Positions 51,846 through 60,430 of a DNA stretch of 64,000 bases are shown piece by piece. The notes under the pieces are model-generated. The model was given only the letters and a program-made list of their open reading frames with translations, had not been told where the DNA came from and made no database searches. A program made the translations under genes and the position numbers. Each line of letters begins with the position of its first letter. The first letter of the stretch is position 1. Source of the stretch: Phaeobacter cretensis (GTDB taxonomy: Bacteria > Pseudomonadota > Alphaproteobacteria > Rhodobacterales > Rhodobacteraceae); assembly GCF_047372505.1 (NCBI RefSeq), contig NZ_JBKBEU010000001.1:3534001-3598000 (forward strand), in the 5' to 3' direction.

Positions 51846-53114
51846 ATGGCAACGAACTCAAGCGGCGACAGCAAGAACACGCTCTATTGCAGCTTCTGCG
51901 GCAAGAGCCAGCATGAGGTGCGCAAGCTTATTGCGGGCCCAACCGTGTTCATCTGCGACGAATGCGTCGAACTGTGCATGGACATCATCCGCGAAGAGAC
52001 GAAGGCTTCTGGCCTGAAATCTACTGATGGTGTCCCTACACCAAAGGACATCTGCGAAGTTCTGGATGACTATGTGATTGGTCAGGCCATGGCCAAGCGG
52101 GTGTTGTCGGTTGCTGTGCACAATCACTACAAGCGCCTGAACCATGCCCAGAAGGCGGGTTCGGACATCGAATTGTCGAAATCAAACATCCTGCTGATCG
52201 GCCCAACAGGCTGTGGTAAGACGCTGCTGGCACAAACGCTGGCGCGGATTCTGGATGTGCCCTTTACTATGGCGGACGCCACCACGTTGACCGAAGCTGG
52301 CTACGTTGGTGAGGATGTTGAGAACATCATTCTCAAGCTGCTGCAGGCCTCGGAATACAATGTCGAGCGTGCGCAGCGCGGCATCGTCTATATTGACGAG
52401 GTCGACAAGATCACCCGTAAGTCAGAGAACCCGTCGATCACTCGTGATGTGTCGGGTGAGGGTGTACAGCAGGCGTTGCTTAAGCTGATGGAAGGCACCG
52501 TTGCCTCCGTGCCTCCGCAAGGAGGTCGCAAACATCCTCAGCAGGAATTCCTGCAGGTAGACACCACCAATATCTTGTTCATCTGTGGCGGCGCGTTTGC
52601 TGGTCTCGACAAAATCATCAAACAGCGCGGTAAAGGCTCTGCCATGGGCTTTGGCGCCGACGTGCGCGATGACAGCGACGCGGGTGTGGGTGAGACTTTC
52701 AAGGATCTGGAGCCCGAAGATCTGCTGAAATTCGGGCTTATTCCGGAATTCGTTGGACGTTTGCCAGTTCTCGCAACGCTCGAGGATCTGGATGAAGATG
52801 CGCTGATCACAATTCTGACCAAGCCAAAGAATGCGCTGGTCAAACAATATCAGCGCCTGTTCGAACTCGAAGACACCGAGTTGGACTTCACCGAAGAGGC
52901 GCTGAGCGCGATCGCCAAAAAGGCTATTGAACGCAAAACCGGTGCCCGTGGCCTGCGCTCCATCCTGGAAGATATCCTGCTCAACACCATGTTTGAGCTG
53001 CCTGGAATGGAGAGCGTGGAAAAAGTCGTCGTGAACGAGGAGGCCGTAAACTCTGAAGCACAACCGCTGATGATTCACGCCGACGCTGAGAAAGAGCCCG
53101 CCACTGCGAGTTGA
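51846..53114 (+). CDS. clpX: ATP-dependent Clp protease ATP-binding subunit ClpX
   Basis: The 422-residue unfoldase has an N-terminal zinc domain with Cys at 15, 18, 37 and 40 (CSFC and CDEC), Walker A GPTGCGKT at 119–126, Walker B IDEVDK at 183–188, and the sensor-2 motif TGARGLRSILE. It unfolds tagged proteins and passes them to ClpP. AAAGG precedes the ATG. A terminator follows. Confidence 0.97.
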   Translation: MATNSSGDSKNTLYCSFCGKSQHEVRKLIAGPTVFICDECVELCMDIIREETKASGLKSTDGVPTPKDICEVLDDYVIGQAMAKRVLSVAVHNHYKRLNHAQKAGSDIELSKSNILLIGPTGCGKTLLAQTLARILDVPFTMADATTLTEAGYVGEDVENIILKLLQASEYNVERAQRGIVYIDEVDKITRKSENPSITRDVSGEGVQQALLKLMEGTVASVPPQGGRKHPQQEFLQVDTTNILFICGGAFAGLDKIIKQRGKGSAMGFGADVRDDSDAGVGETFKDLEPEDLLKFGLIPEFVGRLPVLATLEDLDEDALITILTKPKNALVKQYQRLFELEDTELDFTEEALSAIAKKAIERKTGARGLRSILEDILLNTMFELPGMESVEKVVVNEEAVNSEAQPLMIHADAEKEPATAS

Positions 53115-53155
53115 TCTCGCGGTTGAGGTTTGGTGTAACAGCCAGGATTGTTTAC

Positions 53156-53190
53156 AAACGGCGCGGGGGTAACCTCGCGCCGTTTTGTTT
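53156..53190 (+). terminator. Intrinsic terminator after clpX
   Basis: AAACGGCGCG (53156–53165) and CGCGCCGTTT (53176–53185) form a perfect 10-bp stem with a 10-nt loop, followed by TGTTTT. It lies 42 bp past the clpX stop and just before the RidA gene start, which sets the RidA start at 53208 rather than upstream. Confidence 0.88.
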
Positions 53191-53207
53191 TAAGAAGGAC
53201 ATCTATC

Positions 53208-53585
53208 ATGATTAGGCGCATTTCCTCAGGCGGAGAATTTGAGGCGAAGGTCGGCTATTGTCGCGCGGTTGTTGCGGGAGGCTTTGTCCATGTGGCAGGC
53301 ACCGTGGGGCAGGGGGGCGACGTCGTGGCGCAATGTAAATCAGCGCTTGATATCATCGCGGCAGCGCTGGCAGAGGCTGGTAGCAGCTTCTCGGACGTGG
53401 TTCGGGTCAATTATTACGTACCTGACCGAGCGGAGTTTGAACCCTGTTGGCCTCTGTTGGCGCAAACCTTTGGTGAGGCACCACCTGCGGCTACGATGAT
53501 CGAATGCGGCCTGATTGATCCCAAGTATAGGATCGAGATTGAGGTGACGGCGCTGGCTTCACCACAAAACGAGGTGCAAGTTTGA
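53208..53585 (+). CDS. RidA/YjgF-family protein
   Basis: The 125-residue protein has the RidA/YjgF pattern (YCRAVVAGGFVHVAGTVG, SFSDVVRVNYYVPDRAEFE, PAATMIECGLIDPKYRIEIEVTA). RidA members deaminate reactive enamine/imine intermediates, and the Arg needed for carboxylate binding falls in PKYRIEIE. AAGAAGGA precedes the ATG. The 20-codon extension from 53148 would translate the clpX terminator and is rejected. Confidence 0.85.
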   Translation: MIRRISSGGEFEAKVGYCRAVVAGGFVHVAGTVGQGGDVVAQCKSALDIIAAALAEAGSSFSDVVRVNYYVPDRAEFEPCWPLLAQTFGEAPPAATMIECGLIDPKYRIEIEVTALASPQNEVQV

Positions 53586-53602
53586 GCAAAGTTGACCGGC
53601 GG

Positions 53603-53890
53603 CTAGAATTGGAAACCGCGCATCTGAGCCGTTTCCTCGCGCCGCCCCACCATAAGTTTCTGTAGCACGTTCTTTTCGGATGTGGGGGGCATACCCAGCA
53701 TTACCGTAGCCGCGTTTAGTGTATGGTCCGTCATGCTTTGCCATCCACTGTCATCCTTCTGCGTCACGTTAGTTGTCTTGGCCTCTTGTTGCGTACGGTT
53801 GTCACCAAGTATCAGGTTGGTAACCTGCAGCCGGTCCAGAGCGGCAATGCTGACAATAAGAGTCGCGACAAAAGAAAGGATGAAACGCAC
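53603..53890 (-). CDS. Hypothetical exported or membrane-anchored protein
   Basis: I do not recognise this 95-residue frame. It starts with GTG at 53890 and has a hydrophobic segment RFILSFVATLIVSIAAL consistent with a signal peptide or anchor, then a polar region with many Asn/Thr/Gln. The C-terminus is VLQKLMVGRREETAQMRGF. It converges with the RidA gene and the ribosome site is weak. It may be a small lineage-specific protein or not a gene. Confidence 0.4.
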   Translation of the reverse strand: MRFILSFVATLIVSIAALDRLQVTNLILGDNRTQQEAKTTNVTQKDDSGWQSMTDHTLNAATVMLGMPPTSEKNVLQKLMVGRREETAQMRGFQF

Positions 53891-54061
53891 GGGCTGTCTC
53901 GCTATCGGATGTTAAGATCTCTCGACCATCATGGGCCGGAAATGTGGCTCCAATGTGCAATCGTAGATAAGTTTTGCGACATTCAGCTGAGCTGAGTGCT
54001 AGGCATCTGGACGTTGGCGGTAATTTGCGCCATATCAGAAGCGAAATTTTCGGAGGAACCG

Positions 54062-54448
54062 ATGGGAATCCTGAACTCTCTCTTGCGGGCTGTCACCTGG
54101 TGGAACGGCTCGACCCTGAATACGCGTATTTTCACCGCCCGAAAGGGCACGAAGGTGGGGGAAGACGATCAGGGCAACGTGTTTTACCGCAACGCAGACG
54201 ACAGCAAACGCTGGGTTATGTTCAACGGCGAGGTTGAGGCCTCACGTATTGGTGCGGATTGGCACGGTTGGCTGCATCGCACCTATGATGACGTGCCATC
54301 AGAGAAACCGTTGGTTCATAAGTCGTGGGAAAAGCCGCATCAGGAAAACCTGACCGGTACCATGCTCGCCTATGCGCCCGCTGGGTCGATCCGTGCTGCA
54401 GGCGCTCCCAAAGAGCGTAGCGACTACGAAGCCTGGTCGCCTGAATAG
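54062..54448 (+). CDS. NADH:ubiquinone oxidoreductase accessory subunit NDUFA12 family
   Basis: The 128-residue protein matches NDUFA12/B17.2, a supernumerary subunit of complex I found in mitochondria and alphaproteobacteria. Seen motifs are WWNGSTLNTRIFTARKG and ADWHGWLHRTYDDVPSEKPL. CGGAGGA precedes the ATG at 54062; the frame upstream to 53996 is not conserved. It heads the conserved mlaD–DUF2155–aat region. Confidence 0.93.
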   Translation: MGILNSLLRAVTWWNGSTLNTRIFTARKGTKVGEDDQGNVFYRNADDSKRWVMFNGEVEASRIGADWHGWLHRTYDDVPSEKPLVHKSWEKPHQENLTGTMLAYAPAGSIRAAGAPKERSDYEAWSPE

Positions 54449-54544
54449 GGTTTGATCGGATTTTGATAAGGACAACAGCGCCGTAATAGGCGTTGACCGG
54501 TCAGCAGATGTGTTGACCAAACCAAAGGCGAAGGCTGAAACAGC

Positions 54545-54997
54545 ATGTCACATAACACTACCGAAGTTCTGGCAGGCGGGCTGGTTCTGGCTGCGGCCAT
54601 TGGGTTTGCAGTCTATGCCGGGCAGGCGGCTGGCCTGTCACGGGCAGGGTCAGCCTATGAGCTGAACGCGTCATTCCGATCGTTGGAAGGGGTGAGTGTT
54701 GGGACCGATGTGCGGCTTGCAGGTGTGAAAATCGGTACCGTAACCGGGGTTGAATTGAACTCAGAAACCTTCCGTGCTGATACCCGGTTCTCCGTTCAGG
54801 ACGGGATCGAAATCCCGGATGACAGTGCGGTTGTGATCTCCTCCGAAGGCCTTTTGGGTGGGAACTTTGTTGAGGTAATGCCCGGAGGGTCGCCGTTCGC
54901 ATTCGAAGCTGGCGATGCCGTCGAAGACACCCAAGGCGCGGTGAGCTTGATCTCGCTATTGGTTAAGTTCGTTGCCGGCGGCGGAGACGAAGGGTGA
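54545..54997 (+). CDS. mlaD: Phospholipid transport substrate-binding protein MlaD
   Basis: The 150-residue protein has one N-terminal transmembrane helix (EVLAGGLVLAAAIGFAVYA) and an MCE domain with VSVGTDVRLAGVKIGTV and VVISSEGLLGGNFVEVMPG. MlaD is the periplasmic hexameric lipid-binding part of the ABC system that keeps outer-membrane asymmetry. The other mla genes are not here. Its stop overlaps the DUF2155 gene by 4 bp. Confidence 0.92.
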   Translation: MSHNTTEVLAGGLVLAAAIGFAVYAGQAAGLSRAGSAYELNASFRSLEGVSVGTDVRLAGVKIGTVTGVELNSETFRADTRFSVQDGIEIPDDSAVVISSEGLLGGNFVEVMPGGSPFAFEAGDAVEDTQGAVSLISLLVKFVAGGGDEG

Positions 54998-55359
54998 TGC
55001 GTCATTTGCTCATAGCCCTTTCACTTGTGTTGAGTGGCACCAGTGCGTGGGGGAAGGGGGCAGCTGAAAATGGTCAGTCAGCCGTTCTGAGAGGTCTTGA
55101 TAAAGTTAACGGTCAGACTCAGGATTTGGAAATTCCTGTAGGTGGCAGCGCCGAGGTGTTTGGTGTCATCGTCAGCTTGATGGAATGCAGATACCCCGCT
55201 GACAACCCTACGGGAGACGCCTACGCCTATCTGACCGTTCGCAATCCAAATGATGCAACGGTTTACTTCGATGGCTGGATGGTCGCCTCGAGCCCGGCGC
55301 TGAATGCGCTGGACCACAGCCGCTACGACATCTGGGTCATGCGCTGTACCAGCGCCTGA
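54994..55359 (+). CDS. DUF2155 exported protein
   Basis: The 121-residue protein has a signal peptide MRHLLIALSLVLSGTSAWG and the DUF2155 domain with AVLRGLDKVNGQTQDLEIPVG and DGWMVASSPALNALDHSRYDIW. Two Cys (SLMECRYP and VMRCTSA) could form a disulfide. The function is unknown but the gene is regularly beside mlaD in alphaproteobacteria. It ends inside the convergent aat gene with a 37-bp tail-to-tail overlap. Confidence 0.88.
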   Translation: MMRHLLIALSLVLSGTSAWGKGAAENGQSAVLRGLDKVNGQTQDLEIPVGGSAEVFGVIVSLMECRYPADNPTGDAYAYLTVRNPNDATVYFDGWMVASSPALNALDHSRYDIWVMRCTSA

Positions 55360-55955
55360 GGTTCTGGCTGCTCCGGCGTGATGAAATCTGCTTTGATATC
55401 AAGTGCCTCGCGCAATTGGCTACGGTAGCTGGCACGGCTGATTTCAACGGCCCCTAGCGATGCCAGATGTGGCGTTAGAAATTGCGTGTCACATAGCGTG
55501 AAACCAGCCTGCGCCAAGCGATCCATTAGATAGGCGAGCGCGATTTTTGATGCATCCCGCTGCCGCGAAAACATGCTTTCTCCAAAGAACGCGCCACCAA
55601 GTACGACGCCGTAGACGCCGCCGATCAGCTGATCCTGTCGAAAAACCTCAAGCGAATGGGCGTTGCCTTGATTGTGTAGATCAATGTAGCGGGCGCGGAT
55701 TTCCGGATTGATCCAGGTTTCCTCTCGATCTGCGCAACAATCTAATACGGCGGCAAAATCCCGATTTACGGTAATCTGGTAGTCGCCTTGGCGCAGGGTT
55801 TTGATGAGGGAGCGCGACAGGTGAAAGCCACCAATTGGGAATACGCCACGGCGTTTAGGATTAACCCAGAACACCTCAGGATCATCCCGGCTTTCCGCCA
55901 TTGGGAAAACGCCGACTGAATAGGCGTGCAGCAGCAGATCTGGCGTGAGAGTCAT
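55323..55955 (-). CDS. aat: Leucyl/phenylalanyl-tRNA–protein transferase
   Basis: The 210-residue enzyme adds Leu or Phe from aminoacyl-tRNA to proteins with basic N-termini, making N-degrons that ClpS delivers to ClpAP. Family motifs WVNPKRRGVFPIGGFHLSRSL, QGNAHSLEVF and LCDTQFLTPHLASLGA are present. Its 3' end overlaps the DUF2155 gene. A separate 5' region is shared with nothing obvious. Confidence 0.94.
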   Translation of the reverse strand: MTLTPDLLLHAYSVGVFPMAESRDDPEVFWVNPKRRGVFPIGGFHLSRSLIKTLRQGDYQITVNRDFAAVLDCCADREETWINPEIRARYIDLHNQGNAHSLEVFRQDQLIGGVYGVVLGGAFFGESMFSRQRDASKIALAYLMDRLAQAGFTLCDTQFLTPHLASLGAVEISRASYRSQLREALDIKADFITPEQPEPQALVQRMTQMS

Positions 55956-56065
55956 GGTGTTAGTCTAGATTGGGATTGGCTGCCCGCCAAGGAAATGGAA
56001 AACGTCATGATAAAACGCGACCGCGTTGCGACTATCAAAGCCCCAAAGGCAGGTTGTGATTTATG

Positions 56066-56091
56066 AAAAGGGCGGCCCAAAAAGGCCGCCC
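56066..56091 (-). terminator. Intrinsic terminator of the accBC operon
   Basis: On the minus strand GGGCGGCC and GGCCGCCC (56070–56077 and 56084–56091) form an 8-bp GC stem with a 6-nt loop, followed by TTTT. It lies 11 bp past the accC stop. Confidence 0.88.
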
Positions 56092-56101
56092 ATAGCGATG
56101 A

Positions 56102-57454
56102 TCACGCGTTGCCGAGATTGGTTTCTAACCAATGCTCAAGCCAGTGAATGTTGTACTCACCGGTATGGATGTCTTTTTCTTCAAGCAGAGCGTGGAACAG
56201 CGGCACCGTGGTTTCGACACCGTCCACGATCAGCTCTCCCAAAGCACGGCTGAGGCGTGCCAGCGCTTCGGGCCGATCACGACCGTGCACGATCAATTTG
56301 CCGATCAAGCTGTCGTAATAAGGTGGGATCGAATAGCCATCATACAGCGCAGAATCCATCCGAACGCCCAGACCGCCGGGGGCGTGATACTGGGTGATCT
56401 TACCCGGGCAGGGTGAGAAGTTTGGCAATTTCTCAGCGTTGATACGGACCTCAATGGAGTGACCGTTGATCTCCAGATCATCCTGGCTAAAGGACATTGG
56501 AAGACCGTCCGCGACACGGATCTGTTCACGCACAAGATCGACGTCAAAGATACCTTCGGTCACCGGGTGTTCCACCTGAAGACGTGTGTTCATCTCGATG
56601 AAATAGAACTCGCCGTTTTCATAGAGAAACTCGATCGTGCCAGCGCCTATGTAGTTGATTTTGGCCACAGCGTCTGCGCAGGTTTTGCCGATCCGCGCGC
56701 GTTCCTCAGCGGTGATGCTGGGACCGGGGGCTTCTTCGAACACCTTTTGGTGACGGCGCTGAAGGGAGCAATCACGCTCGCCCAAATGGACCGCCTTGCC
56801 CTTGCCGTCGCCAAAGACCTGGATCTCAATGTGGCGGGGCGTGGTCAGGTATTTCTCGATGTAGACTTCGTCGTTGCCAAAGGCCGCCTTGCCTTCGGCA
56901 CGGGCAGTCATAAACGCCTGCTCCATGTCGGCTGCAGTCTTGGCGACTTTCATACCCCGCCCACCGCCGCCAGCGGTGGCTTTGATAATCACGGGGTAGC
57001 CGATTTCTTCGCCGAGTTTCTGAGCTGTTTCCAGATCGGGTACGCCGCCATCAGAGCCAGGCACACATGGTACGCCAAGGGCCTTCATTGTGTCTTTGGC
57101 GGTGATCTTGTCACCCATAACACGGATATGTTCGGCGGTTGGGCCGATAAATGTTAGGCCGTGGTCTTCGACGATTTGCACGAAGTTCGCGTTCTCGGAC
57201 AGAAAACCATAGCCGGGGTGGATCGCCTGCGCGCCTGTGATCTCACAGGCGGAGATAATGGCGGGGATCGACAGGTAGCTGTGGGTGCCGGAGGGCGGGC
57301 CAATACAGACGGATTCGTCAGCCATACGCACATGCATTGCGTCCGCGTCGGCGGTGGAATGTACGGCGACCGACTGGATGCCCATTTCGCGACAGGCACG
57401 GATCACGCGCAGAGCGATCTCACCGCGGTTGGCAATCAGGATCTTGTCAAACAT
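56102..57454 (-). CDS. accC: Acetyl-CoA carboxylase, biotin carboxylase subunit
   Basis: The 450-residue ATP-grasp enzyme carboxylates biotin on AccB for the first step of fatty-acid synthesis. Conserved motifs include FDKILIANRGEIALRVIRAC, the glycine loop ATAGGGGRGMKV, ERDCSLQRRHQKVFEEAP and FIEMNTRLQVEHPVTE. Length is standard. It begins 9 bp after accB and ends at a strong terminator. Confidence 0.97.
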   Translation of the reverse strand: MFDKILIANRGEIALRVIRACREMGIQSVAVHSTADADAMHVRMADESVCIGPPSGTHSYLSIPAIISACEITGAQAIHPGYGFLSENANFVQIVEDHGLTFIGPTAEHIRVMGDKITAKDTMKALGVPCVPGSDGGVPDLETAQKLGEEIGYPVIIKATAGGGGRGMKVAKTAADMEQAFMTARAEGKAAFGNDEVYIEKYLTTPRHIEIQVFGDGKGKAVHLGERDCSLQRRHQKVFEEAPGPSITAEERARIGKTCADAVAKINYIGAGTIEFLYENGEFYFIEMNTRLQVEHPVTEGIFDVDLVREQIRVADGLPMSFSQDDLEINGHSIEVRINAEKLPNFSPCPGKITQYHAPGGLGVRMDSALYDGYSIPPYYDSLIGKLIVHGRDRPEALARLSRALGELIVDGVETTVPLFHALLEEKDIHTGEYNIHWLEHWLETNLGNA

Positions 57455-57463
57455 GGTGGACCC

Positions 57464-57961
57464 TTACTCGATGATGACCAGCGGTGTACCAAATTCGACC
57501 GCTGCGCCGTCTTCGACGAGGATACGTTTGATGGTGCCGGCCTTCGGTGCCGGGATGTGGTTCATTGTCTTCATGGCTTCGACAATCAGCAGTGTGTCGC
57601 CTTCGGCCACTTGGTCACCCACTTTTACAAAAGTCGGCGCGCCGGGTTCCGGTTGGGTATAGATTGTTCCGACCATTGGCGAGGGTACCGCGCCGGGATG
57701 GCTGGCTGGATCATCATTTACAGCTGTGGGCGCTGCGGCGGAGGCCGCTGCAGGGGCTGCGGGTGCCACTACGGGAGCGGGTGCAGCGTAAGCTTGCACT
57801 GGTGCCGGTGCGGCCATGGTCTGGCGCGAAACACGTACATTCAGACTGTCATCTTCGCCGTAGTCACGCTTTACCTGCAACTCGGTCAGATCATTGTCGC
57901 GCAGGAGTTCCGCCAGCGCTTTGATGAAGGATACGTCTGCTTCGTGGGTCTTATTTGTCAT
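57464..57961 (-). CDS. accB: Acetyl-CoA carboxylase, biotin carboxyl carrier protein
   Basis: The 165-residue carrier has an N-terminal domain (FIKALAELLRDNDLTELQV), a long Ala/Pro-rich linker (~50–85), and a biotinyl domain with the biotin Lys at about 131 in VEAMKTMNHI. It shuttles carboxylated biotin to AccAD. It precedes accC with 9 bp between. A short hairpin GCCCG/CGGGC at 57987–58006 lies in its leader. Confidence 0.96.
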   Translation of the reverse strand: MTNKTHEADVSFIKALAELLRDNDLTELQVKRDYGEDDSLNVRVSRQTMAAPAPVQAYAAPAPVVAPAAPAAASAAAPTAVNDDPASHPGAVPSPMVGTIYTQPEPGAPTFVKVGDQVAEGDTLLIVEAMKTMNHIPAPKAGTIKRILVEDGAAVEFGTPLVIIE

Positions 57962-58121
57962 TTTTGTCCTCAGCCGGTTCCGACAGGCCCGCAGATACCT
58001 ACGGGCATAAGATTTGAAGGCGCTTATAGGGTATGCATTACCACAAGGAAAGCGCTGACAAGATTGACGATAACATGGCCGTCCTCGGCGCGATTTGCAA
58101 TCTTACGACGCAAATCAACGC

Positions 58122-58658
58122 TCAGAGCGGCATACCAGTCAGTTTCGCGACCAGTTCCGGCAGTTTGCGGGCGGAGAACTTGACCAGAAGATGTGCACGA
58201 TGGGTTTCGATCGTGCGATAGGATAGGTTCAGCTCCGCGCCGATTTCTTTGGCCGATAGCCCGCGACAGGTAAGGATAGCAACATCGCGCTCGCGTGGCG
58301 TGAGGCTGACGACGGGACGATCATCCGAGATATCGGCGAAACTCCAAACACCGCTGCGAAATGGTTGCTCAGGTGTCAGTGACCGACCACGTACACGGCA
58401 CCAGAATAGATCTCCGTCGCGGCGGCGCATGATGCGTTCATCGTTATACTGCCCGGACTGTGCCTCTGCCTGTTGCAGACGATCACCTATGCGCTGGAAG
58501 TCTTCCTGACTGGGATAGAGGTTAGCAATCGGCAATCCGATATAGCTGTCAGGCTGCCCGCCAAAGGTTTCGGCGAACTGCTGATTACAGCGCTGGATCA
58601 CCCGTTTGTCGAGCAAGGCAATGCCCACCGGCGCAAATTCGAAGGCTAGATCAGTCAT
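58122..58658 (-). CDS. PAS-domain LuxR-type transcriptional regulator
   Basis: The 178-residue protein has a PAS domain at ~1–105 (GIALLDKRVIQRCNQQFAETFG and DGDLFWCRVRGRSL) and a LuxR/FixJ HTH at the C-terminus (LTPRERDVAILTCRGLSAKEIGAELNLSYRTIETHR). It lacks a receiver domain, so the PAS is the likely sensor. I use the ATG at 58658, directly before the PAS; a GTG at 58721 adds 21 residues without better support. Its target is unknown; the adjacent liv operon is one candidate. Confidence 0.85.
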   Translation of the reverse strand: MTDLAFEFAPVGIALLDKRVIQRCNQQFAETFGGQPDSYIGLPIANLYPSQEDFQRIGDRLQQAEAQSGQYNDERIMRRRDGDLFWCRVRGRSLTPEQPFRSGVWSFADISDDRPVVSLTPRERDVAILTCRGLSAKEIGAELNLSYRTIETHRAHLLVKFSARKLPELVAKLTGMPL

Positions 58659-58760
58659 GGGGGCAGATAACCGCTGTTCTGATGTAAGGCAAAGTGATTT
58701 GTGCAGATAGACGGAGGCCACTCAAGCCAAGAACCATGCAGGGAAAAGAGCGGGTAATAG

Positions 58761-58790
58761 AAAAGGGGCCGATGAAAGCGCATCAGCCCC
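58761..58790 (-). terminator. Intrinsic terminator of the liv operon
   Basis: On the minus strand GGGGCTGATG and CATCGGCCCC (58781–58790 and 58765–58774) form a 10-bp stem with one mismatch and a 6-nt loop, followed by TTTTCT. It lies 48 bp past the livF stop. Confidence 0.85.
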
Positions 58791-58837
58791 TAGGTACCAA
58801 AATCGGCAAATTCTCCGTCCGACTGTGAAGGGCGGGA

Positions 58838-59593
58838 TCAGATGGCCAGATACTCGGAGCGCAGCTCTTCGTTTTCGAGCACCTCGGTGGCCGCGCCGTC
58901 AAATACGATGCCACCAGTGTCTAGGATCACGGCCCGATCAGCCAGCTCCAGGGCTCGCACAGCGTTTTGTTCAACGATAACTGTGGTGATACCTTGCTGT
59001 TTGATGTGGAGCAGCGTCTTTTCGATTTCGTCCACGATGACCGGTGCAAGGCCCTCGTAGGGTTCATCCAGCAGCAGCACCTTAATGTCACGCGCCAACG
59101 CACGCGCGATGGACAACATTTGCTGTTCACCGCCGGATAGTGTCACACCTTCTTGCTTGCGCCGCTCACCAAGACGGGGGAACAGCTCGTAGAGCCGTTC
59201 AAGAGACCAGCCAATAGGGGGCGCGATCTGCGCAAGTTGAAGGTTTTCCTCAACCGTAAGGCCGGGGATGATCCGGCGATCCTCTGGCACGAGACCAAGA
59301 CCAGCAGCCGAAGCCTCATGCGAGGACATATTGTGCAGGGGCTGGTGATCAAGCCAGATCTCCCCCTTTGTCACCAATGGCGATCCGGTACGCGCAATGG
59401 ACCGCAGGGTTGAGGTCTTACCTGCACCGTTACGGCCCAGAAGGGCGAGGATCTCGCCCTCATGGACGTTGAAAGAAATGCCTTGCACGATGTAGCTTTC
59501 GCCATAGTAGGCGTGCATGTCCCAGATCGACAGAAAAGCCGGTGCAGTAGCGGCGTGGTTGGCGTGTTTGGAGAAGTCTGGTTTGACGTTCAT
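58838..59593 (-). CDS. livF: Branched-chain amino-acid-type ABC transporter ATPase (LivF)
   Basis: The 251-residue ATPase has Walker A LLGRNGAGKTST, signature LSGGEQQMLSIA and Walker B VLLLDEPYEGLAP. It powers uptake with LivG. GAAAGGA precedes the ATG at 59593; a Met at 59611 adds six residues. It is the last gene of the liv operon, with the terminator downstream. Confidence 0.93.
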   Translation of the reverse strand: MNVKPDFSKHANHAATAPAFLSIWDMHAYYGESYIVQGISFNVHEGEILALLGRNGAGKTSTLRSIARTGSPLVTKGEIWLDHQPLHNMSSHEASAAGLGLVPEDRRIIPGLTVEENLQLAQIAPPIGWSLERLYELFPRLGERRKQEGVTLSGGEQQMLSIARALARDIKVLLLDEPYEGLAPVIVDEIEKTLLHIKQQGITTVIVEQNAVRALELADRAVILDTGGIVFDGAATEVLENEELRSEYLAI

Positions 59594-59662
59594 GGTTTTA
59601 TCCTTTCTCACTCGACACTATCGAAAACGTGTTACCGTCTTCGGGATGAGTGATGTATGTTC

Positions 59663-60418
59663 TTACGCCGACTCGCCGAGATAGGCTTCGCGCACCTTCG
59701 GGTTGCCTTTGATGTTCTGAGGGTCGTCCTCCACCAATGGCGTGCCTTGAGCCAGAACCGTGATTCGATCCGCGAGTGAGAAGACGACGTGCATGTCATG
59801 TTCAATGATGGCGATGGTAATGTCGCGCTCGTCCTTGATCTGTTTCAGCAGATCGATGGTGTTGTTGGTGTCGGCCCGGGCCATGCCCGCTGTCGGTTCG
59901 TCCAGTAGCAGTAGACGCGGTTCCTGAGACAGGCACATACCAATCTCAAGCCGACGTTTGTCCCCGCGCGACATGGAGGCGGCGTTCATGTGCCGCTTGT
60001 CGGCCATGTTCATCTCCTCCAGCATATGCTCCGCTTTTTCCAGGATATCGCGCTGACCGGAGACTGCGCTAATTGCGTTCATCTCAAATGCACCATCGCG
60101 TTTGGCAAAGCAGGGGATCATCATGTTTTCCAGAACCGACAGATCTCCAAAGATTTCCGGCGTCTGGAACACGCGGGAAATGCCCATCTGATTGATCTCG
60201 TAAGGGGCGCGGCCCAGCACGGATTTACCATCAAACATCACTGACCCTGTGTCAGGGATGAGCTTGCCAACCAGACAGTTCAGTAGTGTCGATTTGCCCG
60301 CGCCGTTGGGGCCGATTATGGCGTGGACGATGTTTTCGCGCACGCTGAGGTTCACCTCTGACAGCGCCTGAAGGCCACCGAACCGTTTGCCCACGTTTTT
60401 GACTTCAAGGATACCCAT
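59663..60418 (-). CDS. livG: Branched-chain amino-acid-type ABC transporter ATPase (LivG)
   Basis: The 251-residue ATPase has Walker A IGPNGAGKSTLL and Walker B LLLLDEPTAGMAR. The signature region reads MSRGDKRRLEIGM instead of LSGGQ. Departures at this point are known in LivG/UrtD-type subunits, so it is not necessarily inactive, but it is unusual. It lies between livM and livF on the same strand with a 69-bp gap to livF. Confidence 0.92.
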   Translation of the reverse strand: MGILEVKNVGKRFGGLQALSEVNLSVRENIVHAIIGPNGAGKSTLLNCLVGKLIPDTGSVMFDGKSVLGRAPYEINQMGISRVFQTPEIFGDLSVLENMMIPCFAKRDGAFEMNAISAVSGQRDILEKAEHMLEEMNMADKRHMNAASMSRGDKRRLEIGMCLSQEPRLLLLDEPTAGMARADTNNTIDLLKQIKDERDITIAIIEHDMHVVFSLADRITVLAQGTPLVEDDPQNIKGNPKVREAYLGESA

Positions 60419-60430
60419 TGGTCTTGCTCC

